34,030 bases of DNA from Paraburkholderia fungorum (GTDB lineage: Bacteria > Pseudomonadota > Gammaproteobacteria > Burkholderiales > Burkholderiaceae): assembly GCF_003610895.1 (NCBI RefSeq), contig NZ_MCAS01000049.1:1-34030 (forward strand), given 5' to 3'. The first letter of the stretch is position 1, and the number at the start of each line of letters is the position of its first letter. Shown piece by piece: positions 1-7,310 of this stretch. Under the pieces are notes generated by a model. That model worked only from the letters and a program-made list of their open reading frames with translations, searched no databases and had not been told where the DNA came from. The translations under genes and the position numbers were made by a program.

Positions 1-1136
1 GCGCCTTCAAACCGAAGAAATCCGTCGCCCTGTCCGGCGTGACGGCGGGCAACACGGCGCTGTGCACGGTCGGCAAGACTGGCAACGATCTGCACTACCG
101 CGGCTACGACATTCTGGACATCGCCGGCGCCTGCGAATTCGAAGAGATCGCCTATCTGCTGGTCCACGAAAAGCTGCCGACCCAGGCCGAACTGAGCGCC
201 TACAAGACGAAGCTCAAGGCGCTGCGCGGCCTGCCCGCGAACGTCAAGGCCGCGCTGGAATGGATCCCGGCCGCCGCGCACCCGATGGACGTGATGCGCA
301 CCGGCGTCTCGGTGCTCGGCACCGTGCTGCCGGAGAAGGACGATCACAACCTGGCGGGCGCGCGCGATATCGCCGACAAGCTGATGGCCTCGCTCGGCTC
401 GATGCTGCTGTACTGGTACCACTACTCGCACAACGGCAAGCGCATCGAAGTCGAAACCGACGACGACTCGATCGGCGGCCACTTCCTGCACCTGCTGCAC
501 GGCGTGGAGCCGTCGAAGGCGTGGGTCGACGCGATGCACGTGTCGCTGAACCTGTACGCCGAACATGAATTCAACGCCTCGACGTTCACTGGCCGCGTGA
601 TCGCGGGCACGGGCTCGGACATTTACTCGGCGATCACCGGCGCGATCGGCGCGCTGCGCGGCCCGAAGCACGGCGGCGCCAACGAAGTCGCGTTCGAAAT
701 CCAGTCGCGCTACCAGACGCCTGACGAAGCCGAAGCGGACATCCGCAGGCGCGTGGAAAACAAGGAAGTGGTGATCGGTTTCGGTCACCCGGTGTACACG
801 ATCTCCGACCCGCGCAACAAGGTCATCAAGGAAGTCGCGAAGAAGCTCTCGAAGGAAGCGGGCAACCTGAAGCTGTTCAGCATCGCCGAGCGGCTGGAAA
901 CCGTGATGGCGGACGCGAAGAAGATGTTCCCGAATCTCGACTGGTTCAGCGCGGTGTCGTATCACATGATGGGCGTGCCGACGGCGATGTTCACGCCGCT
1001 GTTCGTGATCGCCCGTACAGCGGGCTGGAGCGCGCACATCATCGAGCAACGGATCGACAACAAGATCATCCGGCCGAGCGCGAATTACACTGGTCCCGAG
1101 AATTTGAAGTACGTGCCGCTAAATAGGAGAAAATAG
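1..1136 (+). CDS. prpC: 2-methylcitrate synthase PrpC (5' end outside window)
   Basis: Condenses propionyl-CoA with oxaloacetate to 2-methylcitrate, the entry step of the cytosolic methylcitrate cycle for propionate. The reading frame is open from base 3 (first visible residues AFKPKKSVALSG) to TAG at 1134-1136, giving 377 visible residues; family members are about 385-390, so roughly a dozen N-terminal residues are missing. The GTG at 39 is internal, because the conserved sequence continues upstream of it. Citrate-synthase signatures are present: KHGGANE (His codon near 669), GFGHPVY (His near 786) and the Asp of LDWFSA (near 939), which match the His-His-Asp catalytic set, and a C-terminal segment with IIEQ and RPSANYTGP. 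First visible gene of the prpC-(exported protein)-prpD-acnA run. Ordinary citrate synthase GltA is the main alternative, but the length, the N-terminal VALSGVTAGNTALCTVG and the prpD neighbour favour PrpC. Confidence 0.95.
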   Translation, partial: AFKPKKSVALSGVTAGNTALCTVGKTGNDLHYRGYDILDIAGACEFEEIAYLLVHEKLPTQAELSAYKTKLKALRGLPANVKAALEWIPAAAHPMDVMRTGVSVLGTVLPEKDDHNLAGARDIADKLMASLGSMLLYWYHYSHNGKRIEVETDDDSIGGHFLHLLHGVEPSKAWVDAMHVSLNLYAEHEFNASTFTGRVIAGTGSDIYSAITGAIGALRGPKHGGANEVAFEIQSRYQTPDEAEADIRRRVENKEVVIGFGHPVYTISDPRNKVIKEVAKKLSKEAGNLKLFSIAERLETVMADAKKMFPNLDWFSAVSYHMMGVPTAMFTPLFVIARTAGWSAHIIEQRIDNKIIRPSANYTGPENLKYVPLNRRK

Positions 1137-1146
1137 CGGTCGCTGT

Positions 1147-1161
1147 GCGCTTTCGAAGCGC
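1147..1161 (+). other. small hairpin after prpC
   Basis: GCGCTT (1147-1152), a 3-base loop, and AAGCGC (1156-1161) lie 10 bases after the prpC stop in the 102-base gap before the next gene. There is no T-run, so it is not a convincing terminator. It may be a minor intercistronic hairpin. Confidence 0.3.
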
Positions 1162-1238
1162 GTGCAGTTCAACCTCGCGGTTCTCCAGATGGCCAACCGC
1201 GCACTGTTTAACTGAAACTAGATAGAAAGGTTTTCTCC

Positions 1239-1745
1239 ATGAAAAAACTGATGATCGCCGCCGTGATTGGCGCCCTGTCCACGACGATGCTGACCGTCGC
1301 GACTGACGCCGCCGCGCAAACGGCGACCACCACCACGAAGCCGGCTGCCAAGGCTGTGCCGAAGCGCCCGCAACCGAAACGCCTGATCAAGCGCAAAGCC
1401 AACCCGGCCAAGGAAGCGAAGGTCGATCCGGTGCCGGACGGTGCGGTCAAGTGGTCGTGCAACGAAGGTCTGGCCTTCGATCTGAAGGGCGACATGAAGC
1501 GTGACCAGATCGTCACGGTTCACTGGGCGAACAAAAACTACAATCTGCCGCGCGAAGCGACCACCACGGGCGCAGACCGTTTCCACGACGCCGCATCGGG
1601 CATGGACCTGGTTGTGATCCCGACGAAGGCTATGTTGTTCTCGGATAAGGACAGCTCGCGTCTGGCCGACGAATGCAAGACGGCCGAGATGATCCAAGGT
1701 GCACCGGCTCCGACGCAATCGAACGCGATCAACAAGACCAACTGA
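1239..1745 (+). CDS. small exported protein, MliC/PliC-like pattern, in the prp operon
   Basis: 168 residues. The ATG at 1239 follows AGAAAGG (1224-1230) at good spacing. Residues 1-27 form a clear Sec signal peptide (MKKL, hydrophobic core, AAAQ end), so the product should be periplasmic or secreted. A basic Lys/Pro-rich linker (about 28-62) precedes a compact domain beginning WSCNEG and containing YNLP, a TTGADRFHDAASG stretch and ADECK near the end. The two cysteines and the order of Cys-x-x-G, Tyr-x-Leu, SG and a late Cys resemble the MliC/PliC lysozyme-inhibitor fold. This is a by-eye resemblance, not a proven match. It sits between prpC and prpD in the same direction, 25 bases before the prpD start, so it is probably cotranscribed, though no role in propionate use is apparent. 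Confidence 0.8.
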   Translation: MKKLMIAAVIGALSTTMLTVATDAAAQTATTTTKPAAKAVPKRPQPKRLIKRKANPAKEAKVDPVPDGAVKWSCNEGLAFDLKGDMKRDQIVTVHWANKNYNLPREATTTGADRFHDAASGMDLVVIPTKAMLFSDKDSSRLADECKTAEMIQGAPAPTQSNAINKTN

Positions 1746-1770
1746 TCCGTTACATCAGGAAAGCTCCCCG

Positions 1771-3222
1771 ATGTCCGCTCCGATTTCCAACGTGCGACCC
1801 GCCCCGGACTCCGTCCTGGTCGATATCGTCGATTACGTGCTGGATTTCCCGATCAACGGCACGCTTGCGCTGGATACCGCGCGTAACTGCCTGATCGACA
1901 CGCTCGGTTGCGGACTCGAGGCGCTCACCTACCCGGCCTGCACCAAGCTGATGGGACCGATCGTGCCGGGCACGATCGTCCCCAACGGCGCGAAGGTGCC
2001 GGGCACGTCGTTCCAGCTGGACCCGGTTCAGGCCGCCTTCAACATTGGTGCGATGATCCGCTGGCTGGACTTCAACGACACTTGGCTGGCCGCTGAGTGG
2101 GGTCATCCGTCGGACAACCTCGGCGGGATTCTGGCAACGGCCGACTGGCTCTCGCGCAGTGCCATCGCAGCAGGCAAACAGCCGCTGACGATGAAAGACG
2201 TGTTGATCGGCATGATCAAGGCGCACGAAATTCAAGGCTGTATCGCACTCGAAAACTCGTTCAACAAAGTCGGGCTCGATCATGTATTGCTGGTGAAACT
2301 GGCTTCGACCGCGGTGGTCGGCCAGATGATCGGCTTGACGCGCGACGAGTTGATCAACGCGGTTTCGCAGGCGTTTGTCGATGGGCATGCGCTGCGCACC
2401 TACCGCCATGCGCCCAATACCGGCTCGCGCAAGTCGTGGGCCGCGGGCGATGCGACGTCGCGCGCCGTGCGCCTCGCGCTGATCGCGAAGACCGGCGAGA
2501 TGGGTTATCCGTCGGTGCTGAGCGCGAAGACGTGGGGCTTTTACGATGTCCTCTTCAAGGGCAACGAGTTCAAGTTCCAGCGCCCGTACGGTTCGTACGT
2601 GATGGAAAACGTGCTGTTCAAGATCTCGTTCCCGGCTGAATTCCACGCGCAAACGGCGGTGGAAGCGGCGATGACATTGCATGCGCAACTCGCCGCTAAC
2701 GGCAAGCGCGTCGAAGACATCCGGAAGATCACGATCCGTACCCATGAAGCCGCGATCCGCATCATCGACAAGAAAGGCCCCCTGAACAACCCGGCCGACC
2801 GCGATCATTGCATCCAGTACATGATCGCCGTGCCGTTGATCTTCGGCCGCCTGACGGCCGCGGATTATGAAGATTCGATCGCGCAGGACGCGCGCATCGA
2901 TGTACTGCGCGCGAAGATGGAATGTGTCGAAGACGCGCAGTTCACGAAGGATTACCACGACCCGGAGAAGCGTTCGATCGCCAATGCACTGACGATCGAA
3001 TTCAACGACGGGTCGACGTTCGACGAAGTTGTAGTCGAATACCCGATCGGTCATAAGCGTCGTCGCGAAGACGGGATTCCGTTGCTGGTCGAGAAGTTCA
3101 AGACCAACCTCGCGCGCCGCTTTCCGGTCAAGCAACAACTGGCGATTCTCGACGTGTCGCTGGATCAGGCAAGGCTCGAAGCCATGCCGGTCAATGAATA
3201 CGTCGATCTGTACGTCATCTAG
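1771..3222 (+). CDS. prpD: 2-methylcitrate dehydratase PrpD
   Basis: MmgE/PrpD-family enzyme that dehydrates 2-methylcitrate to 2-methyl-cis-aconitate in the cytosol. The ATG at 1771 is chosen because AGGAAA (1757-1762) lies 8 bases upstream and it gives 483 residues, the usual PrpD length. An upstream in-frame ATG at 1699 would overlap the preceding gene and add 24 unlike residues. Family features include the N-terminal helical region with NCLIDTLGCGLEA, the conserved stretch WLDFND..WGHPSDNLGGILATADW (about residues 90-125), and HALRTYRHAPNTGSRKSWAAGDA in the middle. It follows the exported-protein gene by 25 bases and precedes acnA by 45 bases. This is the iron-independent PrpD, not the AcnD/PrpF alternative. 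Confidence 0.95.
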   Translation: MSAPISNVRPAPDSVLVDIVDYVLDFPINGTLALDTARNCLIDTLGCGLEALTYPACTKLMGPIVPGTIVPNGAKVPGTSFQLDPVQAAFNIGAMIRWLDFNDTWLAAEWGHPSDNLGGILATADWLSRSAIAAGKQPLTMKDVLIGMIKAHEIQGCIALENSFNKVGLDHVLLVKLASTAVVGQMIGLTRDELINAVSQAFVDGHALRTYRHAPNTGSRKSWAAGDATSRAVRLALIAKTGEMGYPSVLSAKTWGFYDVLFKGNEFKFQRPYGSYVMENVLFKISFPAEFHAQTAVEAAMTLHAQLAANGKRVEDIRKITIRTHEAAIRIIDKKGPLNNPADRDHCIQYMIAVPLIFGRLTAADYEDSIAQDARIDVLRAKMECVEDAQFTKDYHDPEKRSIANALTIEFNDGSTFDEVVVEYPIGHKRRREDGIPLLVEKFKTNLARRFPVKQQLAILDVSLDQARLEAMPVNEYVDLYVI

Positions 3223-3267
3223 TCAAGTTCAGTACTGTAGTTCCGCGATCAAACCAAGGAAAACACC

Positions 3268-5985
3268 ATGGCCCACAACCTCCACAAAACGCTCAAGGAA
3301 TTCGACAGCGGTTCCGGCAAAGGCAAGTTCTACTCCCTGCCGCAACTCGGCAAGGCACTGAACATCAAGATCGACCGCCTGCCGGTTTCGATCCGAATCG
3401 TGCTGGAATCGGTGCTGCGTAACTACGACGGCAAGAAGATCGCCGAAGAACACATCGAGCAACTCGCGAACTGGAAGCCGACGGCTGCACGCGTCGACGA
3501 AATCCCGTTCGTGGTGTCGCGCGTCGTGCTGCAAGACTTTACCGGCGTGCCGCTGCTCGCCGACATCGCTGCGATGCGCGGTGTTGCGCAACGCGTCGGC
3601 AAGAACCCGAAGTCGATCGAACCGCTGGTCCCGGTCGATCTGGTGGTCGATCACTCGGTGCAGATCGATCACTTCCGCGAAAAGAACGCGCTCGACCTGA
3701 ACATGAAACTGGAATTCCAGCGCAATAACGAGCGCTACCAGTTCATGAAGTGGGGCATGCAGGCATTCGACACGTTCAAGGTCGTCCCGCCGGGCGTGGG
3801 TATCGTTCACCAGGTGAACCTGGAATACCTCGCACGCGGCGTGCACAAGAAGGCCGAAGGCGCGGACACCGTGTACTACCCGGACTCGCTGGTCGGCACG
3901 GACAGCCACACCACCATGATCAACGGTATCGGCGTGGTGGGCTGGGGCGTGGGCGGTATCGAAGCTGAAGCCGGCATGCTCGGCCAGCCGGTGTACTTCC
4001 TGACGCCGGACGTGGTGGGCGTCGAACTGAAGGGCAAGCTGCGCGAAGGCCTGACGGCGACCGACCTGGTCCTGACCGTTACCGAACTGCTGCGTAAGGA
4101 AAAGGTTGTCGGCAAGTTCGTCGAGTTCTTCGGCGAAGGCACGAAGTCGCTGTCGCTGCCGGATCGCGCAACGATCGGCAACATGGCACCGGAATACGGC
4201 GCAACCATGGGCTTCTTCCCGGTCGACGAAAAAACCATCGACTACTTCAAGGGCACGGGCCGCACCGACGCAGAAATCTCCGCCTTCGAAAACTACTTCA
4301 AGGCGCAGGGTCTGTTCGGTATTCCTAAGGCTGGCCAGATCGACTACACCAAGGTCGTCACGCTGGATCTCGGCACCGTCACGCCGTCGCTGGCAGGTCC
4401 GAAGCGCCCGCAAGACCGTATTGAAATCGGTCACGTGAAGTCGACCTTCAGCGATCTGTTCTCGAAGCCGGTGGCAGAAAACGGCTTTGCGAAGAAGTCG
4501 GAAGATCTCGAAGCGCAATACACGACGAGCAACGGTGTGGACGTGAAGAACGGCGACATCCTGATCGCCGCGATCACGTCGTGCACGAACACGTCGAACC
4601 CGAGCGTGCTGCTGGCCGCTGGTCTGCTGGCGAAGAAGGCTGTCGAAGCGGGTCTGACGGTCGCTCCGCACATCAAGACTTCGCTCGCGCCGGGATCGCG
4701 CATCGTCACGGAATACCTGACGAAGACCGATCTGCTGAAGTACCTCGACAAGCTCGGTTTCACGCTCGCCGCTTACGGTTGCACGACCTGTATCGGTAAC
4801 GCAGGCGACTTGACGCCGGAACTGAACGAAGCGATCACGAAGAACGACATCGTCGCGGCAGCGGTTCTGTCGGGCAACCGTAACTTCGAAGCGCGTATTC
4901 ACCCGAACATCCGCGCCAACTTCCTGGCTTCGCCGCCGCTGGTGGTCGCTTACGCAATCGCCGGCAACATCACGCGTGACCTGATGACCGAACCGGTCGG
5001 AAAGGGCAAGGGCGGCAAGGACATCTACCTGGGCGACATTTGGCCGACCAGCGAAGAAGTCGACGCGCTGCTCAAGTTCGCGCTGGACGCAGACGCGTTC
5101 CGCAAGAACTACTCGCAGCTCACCAAGAAGGGCGACCTGTGGAGCAAGATTGAAGGCGAAGAAGGTCAAGTCTACGACTGGCCGAAGTCGACCTACATCG
5201 CTGAGCCGCCGTTCTTCGGCAATGACTTCTCGATGACGCCGGCTGACAGCATCCCGGCCGTCAAGAACGCGCGCGCACTGGGCATTTTCGGTGACTCGGT
5301 TACCACCGACCACATCAGCCCGGCCGGCTCGATCAAGGAAGACTCGCCGGCAGGCAAGTGGCTGAAGGCAAACGGCGTGCAGAAGGCCGACTTCAACAGC
5401 TACGGTTCGCGCCGCGGTAACCACGACGTGATGATGCGCGGTACGTTCGCGAACGTCCGGATCAAGAACCTGATGATCCCGGCGAAGGCAGACGGTACGC
5501 GCGTGGAAGGCGGCCTGACGATTCATCAGCCGAGCGGCGAACAGGAGTCGATCTATGACGCAGCGATGAAGTACATCGACGCAGGTACGCCGACCGTCGT
5601 GTTCGCAGGCGAAGAGTACGGCACGGGCTCGTCGCGTGACTGGGCTGCGAAGGGTACGCAACTGCTGGGCGTGAAGGCTGTGGTCGCACGCAGCTTCGAG
5701 CGGATTCACCGTTCGAACCTGGTCGGCATGGGCGTGCTGCCGCTGCAGTTCAAGGGAACGGATAGCGTGCAATCGCTGGGTATTACCGGCGAAGAAACGT
5801 TCGACGTCGAAGGTCTGGGCAATGACTTCAAGCCGCAACAGGAAGTGACGCTGGTGATTCGCGGTAAGGACGGTAAGGAGAAACGCGTGCAGGTTCTGCT
5901 GCGTATCGATACGCCGATCGAAGTGGATTACTACAAGCACGGCGGGATTCTGCCGTTCGTGCTGCGTTCGCTGCTGGCTGCTTAA
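3268..5985 (+). CDS. acnA: aconitate hydratase AcnA
   Basis: 905 residues, full length for AcnA/IRP-type aconitase. It interconverts citrate and isocitrate; in the methylcitrate cycle an aconitase also rehydrates 2-methyl-cis-aconitate to 2-methylisocitrate, which explains its place behind prpD. The 4Fe-4S ligands are visible as Cys439 (ITSCTNTS) and Cys505/Cys508 (YGCTTCIGN). Domains 1-3 carry DLVVDHSVQ and GTDSHTTMING, and the C-terminal swivel domain carries GEEYGTGSSRDWAAKG. The ATG at 3268 has AAGGA just upstream (3256-3260). AcnD-type 2-methylcitrate dehydratase is the alternative, but that family is nearer 860-870 residues and goes with prpF, which is not seen here. Last gene of the operon; tandem hairpins follow. 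Confidence 0.94.
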   Translation: MAHNLHKTLKEFDSGSGKGKFYSLPQLGKALNIKIDRLPVSIRIVLESVLRNYDGKKIAEEHIEQLANWKPTAARVDEIPFVVSRVVLQDFTGVPLLADIAAMRGVAQRVGKNPKSIEPLVPVDLVVDHSVQIDHFREKNALDLNMKLEFQRNNERYQFMKWGMQAFDTFKVVPPGVGIVHQVNLEYLARGVHKKAEGADTVYYPDSLVGTDSHTTMINGIGVVGWGVGGIEAEAGMLGQPVYFLTPDVVGVELKGKLREGLTATDLVLTVTELLRKEKVVGKFVEFFGEGTKSLSLPDRATIGNMAPEYGATMGFFPVDEKTIDYFKGTGRTDAEISAFENYFKAQGLFGIPKAGQIDYTKVVTLDLGTVTPSLAGPKRPQDRIEIGHVKSTFSDLFSKPVAENGFAKKSEDLEAQYTTSNGVDVKNGDILIAAITSCTNTSNPSVLLAAGLLAKKAVEAGLTVAPHIKTSLAPGSRIVTEYLTKTDLLKYLDKLGFTLAAYGCTTCIGNAGDLTPELNEAITKNDIVAAAVLSGNRNFEARIHPNIRANFLASPPLVVAYAIAGNITRDLMTEPVGKGKGGKDIYLGDIWPTSEEVDALLKFALDADAFRKNYSQLTKKGDLWSKIEGEEGQVYDWPKSTYIAEPPFFGNDFSMTPADSIPAVKNARALGIFGDSVTTDHISPAGSIKEDSPAGKWLKANGVQKADFNSYGSRRGNHDVMMRGTFANVRIKNLMIPAKADGTRVEGGLTIHQPSGEQESIYDAAMKYIDAGTPTVVFAGEEYGTGSSRDWAAKGTQLLGVKAVVARSFERIHRSNLVGMGVLPLQFKGTDSVQSLGITGEETFDVEGLGNDFKPQQEVTLVIRGKDGKEKRVQVLLRIDTPIEVDYYKHGGILPFVLRSLLAA

Positions 5986-6028
5986 GCGTAGCGACTACGC
6001 ATGCAGTAACTGCGAGCTGTTTTGCAGG

Positions 6029-6054
6029 GGCTGCGTCCTGTGGAGGACGCAGCC
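6029..6054 (+). other. 10-bp hairpin upstream of the acnA terminator
   Basis: GGCTGCGTCC (6029-6038) and GGACGCAGCC (6045-6054) form a perfect 10-bp stem with a 6-base loop, 44 bases after the acnA stop. No T-run follows. It probably protects the mRNA 3' end or acts together with the terminator ten bases later. Confidence 0.7.
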
Positions 6055-6063
6055 GACTTTAGA

Positions 6064-6090
6064 AGCCCGGCTTTTGGCCGGGCTTTTTTT
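6064..6090 (+). terminator. intrinsic terminator of the prp-acnA operon
   Basis: AGCCCGGC (6064-6071), loop TTTTG, GCCGGGCT (6077-6084) and a run of seven Ts (6084-6090). This is a textbook rho-independent terminator for the + strand. The convergent gene on the - strand stops at 6099, so a mirror effect is possible, but the A-run on that side is weak. Confidence 0.9.
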
Positions 6091-6098
6091 ATGGTTTT

Positions 6099-7310
6099 TT
6101 ACTTCTGATCTCGGCCTGCCTGGAACGCGCCGGGATTGTCAGTGATCCGGCGCTGGGTCATGCGAGCGCTCCAGTCGGTATCGCCCGGTGCAGGTACAGG
6201 CACGGCCGCGCGCGTGGTGACATGTGCGCGCTGCTGGGCGGCCCAGTTGAGCAACGCGGCCTTATCGAAGGTATCGCCTTCAGCGGATGCACGCGCGGTC
6301 CATTCAGGTTGCTTCGATACGGAGGGCCGTGTTGCCGGACGAGCCTTGCTGCTTAACGCGAGCCGCTCGTCGACATGCGCCTCAGTCATGCGTGCGACGG
6401 CGACTTTGCGCTCCACTATTGCCGGACGACTTGTCCCAGCTTCGCGGGTAGACGCTCGCGCGGTGGGCTGCTGCAAGGCGCGCTGCGACAGCTCCCGGCG
6501 TTCGCTCCGAAGCGCGACCTTCGGAGCGGTGTCGTCGTTCTTTGCGTGGCTCGCCGACGCCACTGTGGGCACCGCATAGTTTGGCCCGGAAGGCGCAAGC
6601 GCGACACTCACCGTCGTATGACGAGCCTCCGAACGCGCAGGCGCGACCTCTGCCGCTGCGTAACTCGTCGCGGAGCTTGGAGGCTTCGTCACTGCCGCGA
6701 CGGAGCTTGGCGAGGATGCCGTCGGCACTGCGCTCGCGCGCAAAGGCACGCTCTGCGCATCCGTCTGAGTCTCCTCAACCGCCAACTGGGCCAACTTGAC
6801 CGGCTCTTGCGAATGGTCAACGGATGCGCTGCTCCCCGCAGACACAACCGGCCGCGTAACGGCCAGCGTTGTCGCCTTCTCCGCGTCCCGAGTCGTGCAT
6901 GTGACCAGCAACCACGCCAGCGCAATGCCGCAACCCAGGAAGATTGTCGCCCCGGCAACATAATCCGAGCGCGACGACCGCGGACGGACTTTGCCCATCT
7001 CAAGATAACGCTTCGCTTCAGCCATCTCCGCATCGAAACGATGGGCATCCGAGCGTTGCGGGGGCGCCTTGTAAAACAGAACGTGCCTCACGCCCGGAGG
7101 AAATGGACTCGTCCGCGCGGGTTGCGGCTTGCGTTGCACAGCGTCCTGAATCGCCTGTTGCGCTACGGTTCGTGCTGCGAGCTGAGGTCCGCGCTGCGCT
7201 GCGTCCCACGCCGCACGTCGTCGCGAGCCAAACGGCGGCGGCAAGCCGTCGAAGGGCCGCGGCTTCGGAATCGCCAGATCGCCTTCGATCAAGGCCAGCG
7301 GTCGGTTCAT
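6099..7310 (-). CDS. single-pass Ala/Pro-rich membrane protein, unknown function
   Basis: 403 residues, not recognised. A basic, Pro-rich cytoplasmic N-terminus (about 1-115, with a helical RFDAEMAEAKRYLEMGKVRPR segment at 91-111) precedes one hydrophobic segment (about 117-138: YVAGATIFLGCGIALAWLLVTC). The rest is a long Ala/Ser/Thr/Val-rich, mostly disordered stretch, presumably periplasmic. Near the end there are recognisable TRAAVPVPAPGDTDWSARMTQRRITDNPGAFQA blocks. The ATG overlaps the TGA of the upstream sensor gene (ATGA at 7310-7307), so translation is very likely coupled and the product probably works with that sensor. No enzyme motif is visible. Low-complexity composition makes family assignment by eye unreliable. 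Confidence 0.8.
   Translation of the reverse strand: MNRPLALIEGDLAIPKPRPFDGLPPPFGSRRRAAWDAAQRGPQLAARTVAQQAIQDAVQRKPQPARTSPFPPGVRHVLFYKAPPQRSDAHRFDAEMAEAKRYLEMGKVRPRSSRSDYVAGATIFLGCGIALAWLLVTCTTRDAEKATTLAVTRPVVSAGSSASVDHSQEPVKLAQLAVEETQTDAQSVPLRASAVPTASSPSSVAAVTKPPSSATSYAAAEVAPARSEARHTTVSVALAPSGPNYAVPTVASASHAKNDDTAPKVALRSERRELSQRALQQPTARASTREAGTSRPAIVERKVAVARMTEAHVDERLALSSKARPATRPSVSKQPEWTARASAEGDTFDKAALLNWAAQQRAHVTTRAAVPVPAPGDTDWSARMTQRRITDNPGAFQAGRDQK

Noticed and set aside
1750..3138. 462-codon - strand frame opposite prpD
   Set aside because: Antisense shadow of a full-length PrpD; Arg/Asp/Val-rich with no recognisable domain.
3229..5940. 903-codon open frame on the - strand opposite acnA
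   Set aside because: It mirrors a clear aconitase gene, and its translation is Arg/His/Asp/Val-rich without motifs. Strong GC codon bias leaves the antisense frame free of stops.
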